DNA of 64,000 bases from NCBI RefSeq assembly GCF_000241525.1, contig NZ_AHIL01000011.1, positions 1-64,000 on the forward strand, written 5' to 3'. The DNA comes from Comamonas testosteroni ATCC 11996 (GTDB lineage Bacteria; Pseudomonadota; Gammaproteobacteria; Burkholderiales; Burkholderiaceae_C). Made by a program: the position numbers and the translations under genes. Each line of letters starts with the position of its first letter. The first letter of the stretch is position 1. Below are positions 1-9,723 of this stretch, piece by piece. The notes under the pieces are model-generated. The model was not told where the DNA came from. It worked only from the letters and a program-made list of their open reading frames with translations, and searched no databases.

Positions 1-991
1 AACTAAGTGACGCCAATCCAATGGCATCTAAAGTTGAACTGGGAAAGATCCCCAAAGGGGAGAGCCATATATCCTTGAAAAATACTACACCCCCATTAAA
101 GAAATTTTCTGCACCCGCACCAATACTGTAATAAAGATGTGCAAATGCCCCAAAATCAGCGCCTTGATTTCCTTCAACATTGAGATTAATACCCTCACCA
201 CTTACAAAGTAATTGGCAATTTGATATAAGATAAACTTCCCATAAATAAAAACAGCCAATGCAAAAGCACAACCTACCCCAATAATATTAAGTGCCAATA
301 TTTTCCCAACCACTCCTCCGCGAAGCAAATAAATCACATAGATAAGAAATGGCAATACAATGGCCTCAAGTAATGCATATCGAGAAACCGTCACAGAATA
401 TATAGCCATCCCAATGCAAACAGAAGAAATCAGATAAAAATATGGTCGTTTTTCAGTGAAAATAAAAAAATAAGCATATGCAGCCGTTAAGAGACCAATC
501 ATCATTGGGCGCGTTAAAAATGCAAACTTTGCTCCAGAATCAAAATAATCGAACTCCCCCATTCTTGCAAAACTTGCCCCTAAAATCGCCTGTTCCAGCC
601 CGACACTTGATACGTACAATATAAAAAATACCATACATATAGAAAAAATAAAAAAGAATGATTTCCTTGCATCCACATTTAAATTAACAGCAAAATCCGC
701 GACCCGTGACGAAATTCTTTTTGAACCCAAAGAAAAGCCTAAAAAAGCACCAATTGCATAAAAAATAATATGCAACGGTATTAATATTGAAATAATATTT
801 TCATTGAAAATATCAGGCTTATCTACAAATCCTAAAGCAAGCAGCACCGGATAAAATCCAAGCCCAATAATAAAAAAATATTCAATCGCCAAAAAATAGC
901 ACCAAAATAAATTCTTTTTCCAGATGCGAATAAAAATAAACAACGATATTAATAAATAAAAAGAACCAGCCAAAAAATCAAGTGCATCCAT
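1..991 (-). CDS. O-antigen (Wzy-like) polymerase, C-terminus beyond window
   Basis: Leftward reading frame open from the ATG at 991-989 to the left edge, so only about 330 residues are visible. The translation starts MDALDFLAGSFYLLISLF and is almost continuously hydrophobic, with many predicted membrane helices and short polar loops, as in oligosaccharide repeat-unit polymerases that join lipid-linked O-units in the periplasm. The ATG overlaps the stop of the upstream glycosyltransferase by one base (TAATG), which suggests translational coupling. Bases are strongly A/T: 901-960 contains only 12 G or C in 60. The polymerase call rests on topology and on its place last in a Wzx/glycosyltransferase operon; a ligase or a membrane acyltransferase is possible. 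Confidence 0.6.
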   Translation of the reverse strand, partial: MDALDFLAGSFYLLISLFIFIRIWKKNLFWCYFLAIEYFFIIGLGFYPVLLALGFVDKPDIFNENIISILIPLHIIFYAIGAFLGFSLGSKRISSRVADFAVNLNVDARKSFFFIFSICMVFFILYVSSVGLEQAILGASFARMGEFDYFDSGAKFAFLTRPMMIGLLTAAYAYFFIFTEKRPYFYLISSVCIGMAIYSVTVSRYALLEAIVLPFLIYVIYLLRGGVVGKILALNIIGVGCAFALAVFIYGKFILYQIANYFVSGEGINLNVEGNQGADFGAFAHLYYSIGAGAENFFNGGVVFFKDIWLSPLGIFPSSTLDAIGLASLS

Positions 992-2238
992 TATGAAATA
1001 CCATTAAAAATAGTTTTCAACACTTTTTGAGGACCAAGCCTAGCCTCAGAGAAGTCCATGGATCTCTGTGAAATAGAGCGCCTTAACTCTAATGACTCAA
1101 GTCTGATTAGCTGCTCTTTTATTTGCAATGCTGTTTTCGCACTCAATATTGGAGCCTCTGCATCCCAAAGCCCATTATTAATTGCACGTTCATCATTAGA
1201 GATTAAAGGCTTTCCCAACCAAAGGGCATAAATTCCAATTGCACCAATCCAATGCTTACCTACCTGATCGAAGCACACATCTGCTTTCTGATAAAGCCTC
1301 AATAATTCGGTAAATTTCATCTCCTTGTGCCATATAACCACATCGGTCAACCCAAGTTCCGTGCACATTTTTTTTGCCTCAGAAACGTCCTCACCTTTCT
1401 CAACAAAATGAACTTCAATGTTTTTATTACGTTGATAGTACTGAGCCAAGCCCTCTATAATTATATTGTTTCCTTTGCTATACTCCATATTTCCATCGGG
1501 AAACGTCTTAAAAATAAAGCGCACCCCCGAGAATATGACCATATTATTATTTTCATTAACCACCCCACGTCTTTCATATTTTAGTGGCTCAAATGAGACG
1601 TCATAACGTCCAAGAACTTCAACATTCTCATCCTCTAGCCTACTTAATACTTTATCCCCCGCCTCATTGAACCCTTTGGGAAAATAAACAACTTTCGAAC
1701 ATTTAGATGCCCCAAAAAATTGTCGTTTCACTATTTTTTTTATTATTTTTTTAGATATTATTTTTGGAATATATTTAAATATCGATCTATTCGAGAAACT
1801 TTCCCCTAAATTGTCGGCTCGCTCAACATCTGCCCAGGAGTCAAGATCCGACCCTCCAGGCAAAAATATCTTTGGCACACCCTGCATGAAATATGGTGCC
1901 AAACTACAGAAAAAGCCATTCAAAAAAATAGCTTGCGGAGGTTTTTTTGTTTTTTTAAAAATCCTCTGCTTCGTAAAGTATGCAAAACATCTGGGAAACA
2001 AAGGTAGAACAATTTGCGTTGGCAAAACCCATTCCACAATCCAGTTGGGATAGGGGTATCTGATATCTTGAAAGTGGTTCTCTGGTCGCGAAAGCGTATC
2101 GGATTCTGGGCAATCCACGAAATAGAGAACTTCAATTCCTTTTTTTCTCAACTCCAGTGCATACATCATCGGCATTGCATTGATGCCGCCAAGGAAAACT
2201 ACCGGGCCAAGTTTTGGGTCTAACTCAATAGGGTGCAT
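991..2238 (-). CDS. Glycosyltransferase of the O-antigen operon
   Basis: A 415-residue soluble protein, probably a GT-B fold glycosyltransferase of the GT4-like group. The N-terminal half has a glycine-rich start (VVFLGGINAMP), and the C-terminal half carries the usual donor-domain pattern around residues 320-360 (YQKADVCFDQVGKHWIGAIG followed by GKPLISN). It should add one sugar to the undecaprenyl-linked O-unit on the cytoplasmic face; donor and linkage cannot be read from sequence. It overlaps the wzx stop by 14 bases and is coupled to the polymerase downstream. The gene is much more AT-rich than the rest of the window, which suggests transfer from a low-GC donor. Confidence 0.75.
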   Translation of the reverse strand: MHPIELDPKLGPVVFLGGINAMPMMYALELRKKGIEVLYFVDCPESDTLSRPENHFQDIRYPYPNWIVEWVLPTQIVLPLFPRCFAYFTKQRIFKKTKKPPQAIFLNGFFCSLAPYFMQGVPKIFLPGGSDLDSWADVERADNLGESFSNRSIFKYIPKIISKKIIKKIVKRQFFGASKCSKVVYFPKGFNEAGDKVLSRLEDENVEVLGRYDVSFEPLKYERRGVVNENNNMVIFSGVRFIFKTFPDGNMEYSKGNNIIIEGLAQYYQRNKNIEVHFVEKGEDVSEAKKMCTELGLTDVVIWHKEMKFTELLRLYQKADVCFDQVGKHWIGAIGIYALWLGKPLISNDERAINNGLWDAEAPILSAKTALQIKEQLIRLESLELRRSISQRSMDFSEARLGPQKVLKTIFNGIS

Positions 2239-3730
2239 TTTTTCGGCTCAATTTAATATGCATATTGATACGCCCCGCCAGCGGATATGCCAACAACAGC
2301 AATACAACACTCACCGCCGCCAGCTCCAGCATCAGCGTTATGCGTTCATCGCTCCAGTTCATATATTGCACTGCCAGCATAGCAGCGGCCAGAGGCAGAA
2401 AAGCGGGTCGGACAATATCGGCCAGCAGCCAGCCAAAATGAATGCCTGGGGCAAACTTGCGGTGTACCAGCGGCGTCCACAGCAAGAAATACATCGCATT
2501 AGAAACCAGCCACGCCCAACCCGCGCCAGCCATGCCGTAATGACTGGCTGCCCAGATGATGCTGGGTATCAGCAGCAGCATGAATAGCGCATTGCCGATC
2601 AAATGCAGGTGCAAATTACCTTTGGCATATTGCAAGTAATACGGAAACGCGCCCACGGCGAGAAAAGCGTAGCCGATGGCATAGAGACTGAGCGCTGGTG
2701 CGGCGCGCTGCACCAACGCAGCATCGCCCGTCCAGGCCCAGAGCACCTGGGGCGCGAAAAAGATAAGCGCTAGCGCGGCAGGGATGGCGGTGACGGTAAC
2801 GAGTTGCGTAGCTTGACGGTAAATAGCAATCAGGGCGTCATGTTGGCCTTCGGCCTGCAGGCGCGTCATGCGTGGCATGAGAGCGCTACTGATGGGGCTG
2901 CTGACAATCATGATGCCGCTGGCCACTAATACCGCCACGGTGAAGTAGCCGTAATCGGCCAGAGGCAAAATTTTTGACAGCACCAGCTTATCTGTCTGCG
3001 TCACCAGCACCCACACAGACGAGGTAAAGGCGATGGAAAGCGAGAATTTGAGCACAGGCTTGAGTGGCGCCCATTTCCATTGGATACGTTGACCTCTGGG
3101 TATGGAGGGCAACAGGCGATAGGCCATCCAGACAAGGCCGGCTACCTCGAGCAGCGCCACCCCCAATTGAAAACCAAAAAACGCTTGAGGCGAGGCGCAG
3201 ACAAACATCAGCACCGGCAGAATGAGCACAAAACGTCCGGTGGCGATCAGACCATTGAAGCCACTGAGCCACACCAGCCGCTCGGCCCCAGTAATGACCC
3301 CTCGGTACAGCCCGCACATCCAACGCAGGGCAATGATGACAGCCATGAGCTGCAGCGCTTGGGTAATCTCTTGCTGTGGAAGCTGGCTGGCATTGAGCCA
3401 CTTGCCCGCTATGGACGGCGCCAGCGAAAACAGCAGCACGCCGCCCAGCAAGGCAATAGCGGCGAACACCCCCTCCAGCGCTCGGGCCAGTTGCCGATAA
3501 TCCAGTAGCGTTATAGCCCCGCCCTGATAACGCGCACTCTCTCGCGCCATGGTAGGAGTCAATCCCATGTCCAACAAGTTGAACCAAGCTTGCAGCATCG
3601 CGAAGAAACCTACCAAGCCATACGCCTCCGCTCCCATATATCGGATATATAGCGGCACCATGACAATGCCAACTGCCGTAACGTAAAGCTGGCTAGCGTA
3701 GTTTGCGATAATGTTTTTTCGGAGAGACAC
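2225..3730 (-). CDS. wzx: O-antigen flippase (Wzx), polysaccharide transporter family
   Basis: 501 residues with about 12-14 hydrophobic segments and the typical MATE/PST-type start (MSLRKNIIANYASQLYVTAVGIVMVPLYIRYMG, in pieces), including the family's early arginine- and asparagine-containing helix and the YIRYMGAEAYGLVGF loop. It should flip undecaprenyl-diphosphate-linked O-units across the inner membrane for the polymerase. It starts six bases after the GNAT gene stop and overlaps the glycosyltransferase start. Unlike its AT-rich neighbours it has medium-to-high GC, so the cluster is a mosaic. The family call is secure; substrate is unknown. Confidence 0.88.
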   Translation of the reverse strand: MSLRKNIIANYASQLYVTAVGIVMVPLYIRYMGAEAYGLVGFFAMLQAWFNLLDMGLTPTMARESARYQGGAITLLDYRQLARALEGVFAAIALLGGVLLFSLAPSIAGKWLNASQLPQQEITQALQLMAVIIALRWMCGLYRGVITGAERLVWLSGFNGLIATGRFVLILPVLMFVCASPQAFFGFQLGVALLEVAGLVWMAYRLLPSIPRGQRIQWKWAPLKPVLKFSLSIAFTSSVWVLVTQTDKLVLSKILPLADYGYFTVAVLVASGIMIVSSPISSALMPRMTRLQAEGQHDALIAIYRQATQLVTVTAIPAALALIFFAPQVLWAWTGDAALVQRAAPALSLYAIGYAFLAVGAFPYYLQYAKGNLHLHLIGNALFMLLLIPSIIWAASHYGMAGAGWAWLVSNAMYFLLWTPLVHRKFAPGIHFGWLLADIVRPAFLPLAAAMLAVQYMNWSDERITLMLELAAVSVVLLLLAYPLAGRINMHIKLSRKNAPY

Positions 3731-3736
3731 TTCGTA

Positions 3737-4150
3737 TTACCGAGTTGCAATACTCATCAGATATTTTTCACCACGATCTTCCTCCACGGCAAAGCCAATT
3801 TGTCGGTAAAAATCGAAGGCACGCGTATTTTCCTTACGCACTTCCAACTGACAGCAGGAAAATCCGCGTTGTTTGCTGATATTTAATACATGCTGCAGAA
3901 GTCCATATCCTACGCCTTTGCCACGAGACTGCGCCGATGTACCAATAAGAGTGATGTAACTGGCTTTTTTGTCCACGGCATTACAATAGAAAAATACATA
4001 TCCAAGAACACCAGAGCTATCTTGATGGATAATCAACTCTGCATGGCGAGCGAGTTTTTCAAAATACTCGGAATCACCGGGCACAAAAAGCCCATTCTGG
4101 GATTTTTGTTCATTTTCAATCAAAGCTAATACGGATTCTGGAATGCGCAT
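3737..4150 (-). CDS. GNAT-family N-acetyltransferase of the O-antigen operon
   Basis: A 137-residue single-domain GNAT protein. The acetyl-CoA pyrophosphate loop is visible near residues 92-98 (QSRGKGVGYGLLQHVL), followed by the C-terminal pattern ENTRAFDFYRQIGF shared with RimI/WecD-type enzymes. Lying between WbqC and wzx, six bases from each, it probably acetylates the amino group made by the upstream aminotransferase, giving an N-acetylated dideoxy sugar. That substrate is inferred from context. The gene is AT-rich like WbqC and unlike wzx. Confidence 0.8.
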   Translation of the reverse strand: MRIPESVLALIENEQKSQNGLFVPGDSEYFEKLARHAELIIHQDSSGVLGYVFFYCNAVDKKASYITLIGTSAQSRGKGVGYGLLQHVLNISKQRGFSCCQLEVRKENTRAFDFYRQIGFAVEEDRGEKYLMSIATR

Positions 4151-4156
4151 AGAAAA

Positions 4157-4846
4157 TTACACAAGTGAATAATTAGAAATATGCTCTTGAATAGTTTTCT
4201 TGTCGCAGTGCATCAGCATGTCAATAATCGATAGGTGTGAAACAAATTCATGTTTCCCCTGAGCATAAGGTTGAATATTGCTTTGAATAAATTTCAGTTC
4301 AATGTCGTTTTCGAAAAATGCTTCTTGACTATAAATATCTTGCCCACCAATAGCATTACGATATTTTTCAATACCAAGCTTTTTGCAAAGCGCAATAATT
4401 CTATCTTGCCCTTTGCAGCTTTGTTCAAGGTGCGTATCAGACGAGAAAGAAAAATCGCGCGACACCCCCAAATAGTCAAATACTGATCTCACGCTTTTTG
4501 CATTTTTGCATGCGACATTATTGTTCGAATCCAATGCAACCTTTTCAATTAATGGCATGACGGCGTGAAAATACGGAGCCTTCCTGTAGTTTTGCTCTAT
4601 AAGCTTTAAGAATCCAGTAAATTCACTTACGTAGTCATGATTGCGAATGGTTCGATTTTGGCTAACTTTTGATACAGCGACGGAAAACTCGTGTCGTGCA
4701 CCATTTAATAGTATTGAGTTTCTATTAATATATCCTTTTTTTATATAATTAACATCATCTAGAAAAACAAATCTCTCCACCTCATAGACCAGCTGAAAAT
4801 AGCCTAAATAGGGAAAGAAATATGGCTGCATGATGGCCCCCCTCAT
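4157..4846 (-). CDS. wbqC: WbqC-family protein
   Basis: 229 residues beginning with the hallmark of the WbqC family (PF08889): QPYFFPYLGYFQL at residues 7-19, then FVFLDDVNYIKKGYINRN. The biochemical role of the family is not settled to my knowledge; members sit beside sugar aminotransferases in O-antigen and capsule loci, so a role in modifying an amino sugar is likely. Here the start overlaps the aminotransferase stop by four bases (ATGA), and a GNAT gene follows six bases later, so the three are probably made in step. AT-rich relative to the aminotransferase. Confidence 0.85.
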   Translation of the reverse strand: MRGAIMQPYFFPYLGYFQLVYEVERFVFLDDVNYIKKGYINRNSILLNGARHEFSVAVSKVSQNRTIRNHDYVSEFTGFLKLIEQNYRKAPYFHAVMPLIEKVALDSNNNVACKNAKSVRSVFDYLGVSRDFSFSSDTHLEQSCKGQDRIIALCKKLGIEKYRNAIGGQDIYSQEAFFENDIELKFIQSNIQPYAQGKHEFVSHLSIIDMLMHCDKKTIQEHISNYSLV

Positions 4847-5958
4847 GCCATGACCTCCGCAATGACGGCCACAATGCGAGCTTGTTGTTCATTACTCAGC
4901 GTTGGATAAATCGGCAAACACAGCACTTGCTCTGCCGCATTAGCGGCCACGGGCAGGCGATCGCGTTCTGCCGATGGCAGCCCTCGGTACATGGGGAAGT
5001 CCGAAATCAGTGGATAGAAATAGCGCCGCGCGTGGATTCCCTGGTCTTTGAGCTTTTGATAGAGCGCGTCGCGGCTGAGCGGATAGTCGGACTGCACGAG
5101 CACAGGGAAATAGGAATGGTTGGCCACGGTTTGCTGGCCTTGGCTCAGGCACTGTATGCCTTTGATACCTTGCAGCGCTTGGCGGTAGCGGGCGTCGATA
5201 GTGGCGCGAAGCTCCAGCACCTGCGACATATGTTTGAGCTGCAACAGGCCAAAGGCAGCGTTGATCTCGCTCATCTTTGCGTTGATGCCAGGGGCAACAA
5301 CAGTGGTCTCATCGACGAAACCAAAGTTTTTCAAGTGGTCGATGCGCTGCTTGGTTTTTGCATCGGGGCAGATGATGGCTCCACCTTCAAAGGTGTTGAA
5401 CACCTTGGTGGCGTGAAAGCTCAGCACCGACAGATCGCCATGACGCAGTATGCTGCCGCCGACGTCCTGCACGGCAAAAGCGTGGGCGGCATCATAGATA
5501 ACGCGCAGGTTGTAGTTATCCGCAATTTTTTGGATGGCAGCCGTGTCGCAGGGGTTACCGTAGCAGTGCACTGGCATGATGGCCGTGGTGTGCGGGGTAA
5601 TGGCGGCCTCAATCTTGGCAGGATCGAGGTTAAGGGTGTGCGGTTCCACATCCACAAACACGGGCTTGCAGCCGTGCCACAGCAGCGAGTGCGCAGTGGC
5701 GACAAAGGAATACGGGGTGGTAATGACTTCACCCGTAACACGCAGGGCCTGCAGCGCGGTAATTAGGGCCAGAGTGCCATTGGAAAACAGTGCGATGTGC
5801 TTAACACCGAGGTAGTCACAAAGGGCCTGTTCAAGCTGCTGATGAAATGGCCCCCCATTGGTGAGCACCTTGTTGGCCCACATTTTTTCCAGATATGGAA
5901 TGAAATCCTCCAGCGGCGGGAGGTAGGGCTGAGTGACGTAGATGGGTTTATTGCTCAT
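4843..5958 (-). CDS. DegT/DnrJ/EryC1-type PLP sugar aminotransferase
   Basis: 371 residues with the full fold-type I aminotransferase plan: N-terminal PYLPPLEDF and GGPFHQQLE, a cofactor Asp at about 156 with His 159 (IYDAAHAF), and the PLP lysine at about 185 (SFHATKVFNTFEGG). It should transaminate a nucleotide-linked keto-deoxysugar. The pattern resembles VioA/FdtB-type enzymes that use dTDP-4-keto- or 3-keto-6-deoxyhexoses, and RfbA/RfbB elsewhere in the window would supply the precursor. C3 versus C4 amination cannot be decided here. It is the first gene of the leftward operon; 224 bases with no evident gene or JUMPstart element separate it from glyS. Confidence 0.87.
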   Translation of the reverse strand: MSNKPIYVTQPYLPPLEDFIPYLEKMWANKVLTNGGPFHQQLEQALCDYLGVKHIALFSNGTLALITALQALRVTGEVITTPYSFVATAHSLLWHGCKPVFVDVEPHTLNLDPAKIEAAITPHTTAIMPVHCYGNPCDTAAIQKIADNYNLRVIYDAAHAFAVQDVGGSILRHGDLSVLSFHATKVFNTFEGGAIICPDAKTKQRIDHLKNFGFVDETTVVAPGINAKMSEINAAFGLLQLKHMSQVLELRATIDARYRQALQGIKGIQCLSQGQQTVANHSYFPVLVQSDYPLSRDALYQKLKDQGIHARRYFYPLISDFPMYRGLPSAERDRLPVAANAAEQVLCLPIYPTLSNEQQARIVAVIAEVMA

Positions 5959-6182
5959 CGTTGAAGAAACCTTTGAATGTTCTTGTATGGCACTTGCTGC
6001 TTTACGCCAAAACCTGAGAAGCAGTGTCTGGGCAGATTTCCAGCTGCGTCATAACAGAGATGAACAGGCTTTTGCGTTACACCCATACCAATGGAGGCTG
6101 ATACCTTTCATTGGCATGGGGATGCCACCTTTGGGTTGCAAAAACAAGAAGCACTATCGAGGGATACAACTGCTCTGGATTT

Positions 6183-8297
6183 TTACATTGCCAGTCGCGA
6201 AAGATCCGCTACCCGATTCACCGTCTCATGCAAGGCGGCCAGCAAGCCCAGTCGATTGGCCTTAAGCGCTGGATCTTCAGCATTGACCATGACTTGTTCG
6301 AAGAACGCATCGACCGAAGCACGCAATGCTGCCAGTGTTTGCAGGCTGGCGGTGTAATCACCTGCTGCAAACTGTTGCTGGGCTTTGGGCGCCACTTGTT
6401 GCAGCACCGCATACAGGTCTTTCTCAGCCTGTTCCACCAGCAACGCTTCGTTCACCTGGGACTGAACGTCGGTTTCAGCCTTCTTCAGGATATTGCCCAC
6501 ACGCTTGTTGGCCGCAGCCAGGGCCGCAGCCTCGGGCAGGGTCGCAAACGCACGCACGGCTTCCAGGCGCTTTTGCACGTCAGACAGACGCTGGGGTTGC
6601 AGGGCCAGCACGGCTTCCACTTCCTGGGCGCTGTAGCCTTGCTCGCGGAACATATTGGCCAGGCGGTCGTAGATGAATTCGACCAGCTGGGGCGTGGCGT
6701 CCTGAATCTTGTCGCCAAAGGCGGGCAAGGTGCTGACCAGCAGGGTTTCCAGATCCAGCTCCAGATCCTTTTCGACCAGCATGCGGATCACGCCCAGCGC
6801 ATGACGGCGCAGGGCGAAGGGGTCGCGGTCGCCCGTGGGCAGGTTGCCGATACCGAACATACCGACCAGGGTTTCGAGCTTGTCGGCCAGAGCCACGATC
6901 ACGCCGACATCGCCGCGCGGCAGTTCGTCGCCGGCAAAGCGGGGCTTGTAGTGGTCTTCGATGGCATCTGCCACAGCCACATCCAGGCCGTCGTTCTGGG
7001 CGTAGTAACGGCCCATGATGCCTTGCAGCTCGGGGAACTCGCCCACCATGTCGGTGACCAGATCGGTCTTGGCCAGCATGGCGGCCTGGTCGGCCAGACG
7101 GCCCAGCTCGGAGTTGCCCAACTGCTGGGCAATGCTCTTGGCGATGGCGCGTACGCGCGCGATGCGCTCGCCCTGGGTGCCCAGCTTGTTGTGATAGACC
7201 ACCTTGTCCAGCTGCTCTACGCGGCTGGCCAGGGTCTTTTTGCGGTCCTGGTCGAAGAAGAACTTGGCGTCCGCCAGACGGGGGCGCACCACACGTTCGT
7301 TACCGCCGACCACGGCCGAAGCGTCCTGTGGCTGGATGTTGCTGACGATCAGGAACTGGTGGGTCAGCTTGCCATTGGCATCCAGCAGCGGGAAGTACTT
7401 CTGATTGGCCTTCATGGTCAGAATCAGGCACTCCTGGGGCACGGCCAGGAATTCCTTCTCGAACTCGCAGACCAGCACATTGGGGCGCTCGACCAGGGCC
7501 GTCACCTCGTCCAGCAGGGCCGGGTCGTCGATGGGGCGCACGTCGCCACCAAGGCGTGCGGCGGCGGCCTGCAGCTGGCGGGCGATATCGGCACGGCGCT
7601 CGGTGAAGCTGGCGATCACGGCGCCCTCTTCGCGCAGTTGCTCGGCATAGCTGTCGGCATTCTGGATGACCACGGGGTCCACAGCGGCTTCAAAGCGGTG
7701 ACCATGGGTGGCGGCACCGGCCGTCAGGCCCAGGGCCTTCACGCCGATCAGCACCTGGGTGCCATGCAACACGACCAGGCCGTGGGCCGGACGCACAAAG
7801 TGCACGCTGGTCCAGCCGTCCTGCAACTGGTAGCGCATGACCTTGGGGATGGGCAGCTTGGCCAGTGCTTCATCCAGCGCCTTTTGCACGCCATCGGTCA
7901 GCAGCACGCCCTTGGCCGTGGATTCGTAGAACAGCGCTTCGGCCTTGCCTTCGCCCTGGCGCTTCAGAGCGGCCACGGCGGATTCGTCGGTCCCCAGGGC
8001 CGCCAGCTTTTTCAGCAGTGCAGCCGTGGGCTTGCCCTCGGCATCCAGCGCCACGGAGACAGGCATCAGCTTTTGCGAGACAGCCTTGTCCTCGGCCTGG
8101 GGCAGCACTTCGGTGATGTGCACGGCCAGACGGCGGGGCGAGGCGTAGGCGGTCAGGCGCGACTCGGTCGATGCCAGCAGTCCCTGGGCCTTGAGCTGCT
8201 CGAAGATGACGGCGGCAAAAGCGTCACCCAGCTTTTGCAGCGCCTTGGGCGGCAGCTCTTCGACAAACAGTTCAACCAGTAGATTCGATGCGTTCAT
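6183..8297 (-). CDS. glyS: Glycyl-tRNA synthetase beta subunit
   Basis: 704 residues, the usual length for the beta subunit of the bacterial alpha2-beta2 enzyme. It opens with NLLVELFVEELPPKAL, the family signature, and contains the HD-like central region and the C-terminal tRNA-binding part (VDAFFEQVMVNAEDPALKANRLGLL). Together with GlyQ it charges tRNA-Gly; this subunit carries the tRNA recognition elements. It lies 97 bases after glyQ in the same direction, the standard gene order. A long open frame on the opposite strand is only codon-bias shadow. Confidence 0.97.
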   Translation of the reverse strand: MNASNLLVELFVEELPPKALQKLGDAFAAVIFEQLKAQGLLASTESRLTAYASPRRLAVHITEVLPQAEDKAVSQKLMPVSVALDAEGKPTAALLKKLAALGTDESAVAALKRQGEGKAEALFYESTAKGVLLTDGVQKALDEALAKLPIPKVMRYQLQDGWTSVHFVRPAHGLVVLHGTQVLIGVKALGLTAGAATHGHRFEAAVDPVVIQNADSYAEQLREEGAVIASFTERRADIARQLQAAAARLGGDVRPIDDPALLDEVTALVERPNVLVCEFEKEFLAVPQECLILTMKANQKYFPLLDANGKLTHQFLIVSNIQPQDASAVVGGNERVVRPRLADAKFFFDQDRKKTLASRVEQLDKVVYHNKLGTQGERIARVRAIAKSIAQQLGNSELGRLADQAAMLAKTDLVTDMVGEFPELQGIMGRYYAQNDGLDVAVADAIEDHYKPRFAGDELPRGDVGVIVALADKLETLVGMFGIGNLPTGDRDPFALRRHALGVIRMLVEKDLELDLETLLVSTLPAFGDKIQDATPQLVEFIYDRLANMFREQGYSAQEVEAVLALQPQRLSDVQKRLEAVRAFATLPEAAALAAANKRVGNILKKAETDVQSQVNEALLVEQAEKDLYAVLQQVAPKAQQQFAAGDYTASLQTLAALRASVDAFFEQVMVNAEDPALKANRLGLLAALHETVNRVADLSRLAM

Positions 8298-8394
8298 GAT
8301 GATTTTGATAGCAGTCAGCGCTTTCTAGATCAAGGCTGGCTGCTGAAATTTTGGAATTTGGGACGGTGGTAGCGTGAAAGCGGCTCAGACAGGC

Positions 8395-9333
8395 TTAAGC
8401 GGCTTTCTTGGCTGCCTGCTCTGCGGCCTTGGCCAGCTCAGCCAGCACCTCGTCGGCATGGGCCTTGGGCGCCATGGGGAAGCCCAGGCGCGCGCGGCTG
8501 TCCAGATAGCTCTTGCCCACGGCGCGGGCCAGATTGCGGATGCGGCCGATATAGGCAGCGCGCTCGGTCACCGAGATGGCGCCACGGGCGTCCAGCAGGT
8601 TGAAGGTATGGGCGGCCTTGAGCACCTGCTCATAGGCAGGCAGCGCCAGCTGGGCGTCGATCAGCTGATTGGCCGTGCCTTCGTGGGCCGCAAAGGCGCT
8701 GAACAGGAAATCGGCATTCGAATGCTCGAAGTTGTAAGTGGACTGCTCCACTTCGTTCTGATGGAACACGTCGCCATAGGACAGGCCGTCGGTATAGACC
8801 AGGTCGTACACCGATTCCTTGCCCTGCAGATACATGGCCAGACGCTCCAGCCCGTAGGTGATCTCGCCGGTCGCGGGCTTGCAGTCGATGCCGGCCACTT
8901 GCTGGAAATACGTGAACTGGGTCACTTCCATGCCGTTGAGCCAGACTTCCCAGCCCAGACCCCAGGCGCCCAGCGTGGGGTTTTCCCAGTCGTCCTCGAC
9001 AAAGCGGATGTCGTTCTTCTTCAGATCAAAGCCCAGGGCTTCGAGCGAGCCCAGATACAGCTCAAGGATGTTGTCGGGTGCGGGCTTGAGCACCACCTGG
9101 AATTGGTAGTAGTGCTGCAGGCGGTTGGGGTTCTCGCCATAGCGGCCGTCCTTGGGGCGGCGGCTGGGCTGCACATAGGCGGCCTTCCAGGGCTCGGGGC
9201 CGATGGCACGCAGAAAGGTCGCGGTGTGCGAGGTACCGGCGCCGACTTCCATGTCATAGGGCTGGAGCAATGCACAGCCCTGTTCGGCCCAGTAGGACTG
9301 CAGTTTCAGAATGATTTGTTGGAAGGTCAGCAT
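8395..9333 (-). CDS. glyQ: Glycyl-tRNA synthetase alpha subunit
   Basis: 312 residues from the chosen ATG at 9333, giving the family-standard start [20 protein letters not shown]. An in-frame ATG nine codons upstream (9360) would add a tail that homologues lack. The catalytic class II core is obvious: [41 protein letters not shown] and the [10 protein letters not shown] segment. It forms the aminoacylating half of glycyl-tRNA synthetase with GlyS downstream. The C-terminus is alanine- and lysine-rich ([12 protein letters not shown]). Confidence 0.97.
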   Translation of the reverse strand: MLTFQQIILKLQSYWAEQGCALLQPYDMEVGAGTSHTATFLRAIGPEPWKAAYVQPSRRPKDGRYGENPNRLQHYYQFQVVLKPAPDNILELYLGSLEALGFDLKKNDIRFVEDDWENPTLGAWGLGWEVWLNGMEVTQFTYFQQVAGIDCKPATGEITYGLERLAMYLQGKESVYDLVYTDGLSYGDVFHQNEVEQSTYNFEHSNADFLFSAFAAHEGTANQLIDAQLALPAYEQVLKAAHTFNLLDARGAISVTERAAYIGRIRNLARAVGKSYLDSRARLGFPMAPKAHADEVLAELAKAAEQAAKKAA

Positions 9334-9723
9334 GACTTGTATACGTTCGCACGTCAGCAATCACTGGCGATTGCGGGCGGCATCTTCATTAAGAGGTGTT
9401 CTGTGCGGTATCGACCGCATAAGCGGTAGATTCTAAGTCTGTGCCACTGATCACGGACGTAGTCTGTCTGCGCGGCCCCACAGCAGGCATTTTCACGAAA
9501 GGGCTCCAGCCGGTGATTTCAAAATGTGAAAATCAAAATGCTAGCGCTTACCACCCATGAGCAGGCAAATTCAGCATCAATAGACCATGAAACTCTTGAA
9601 TAACAAGCGTAGTGCGCTCACTTTTTAACAATTTCCGCGCAACTGCCATGCATCCCGGAGCCGGCTGCTGCGGTTTGCCTCCTAGAATGATTCCTTTCCC
9701 GTCATCCTCTTTCGGAGCACGTC
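9334..9723. other. Intergenic region between glyQ and the SPFH gene
   Basis: 390 bases separating divergent genes, so it should carry both promoters. A small perfect hairpin (TGCGGT/ACCGCA, 9404-9419) lies about 70 bases upstream of glyQ, and a TAGAAT hexamer occurs at 9683-9688, but no convincing paired -35 was found. No gene or known RNA element was recognised. Confidence 0.5.

Noticed and set aside
5959-6182. JUMPstart/ops element upstream of the O-antigen operon
   Set aside because: No GGCGGTAG-type ops sequence was found in this gap.
6111-8282. 723-residue open frame opposite glyS
   Set aside because: It is histidine-, glycine- and glutamine-rich codon-bias shadow of glyS with no domain; glyS is unmistakable.
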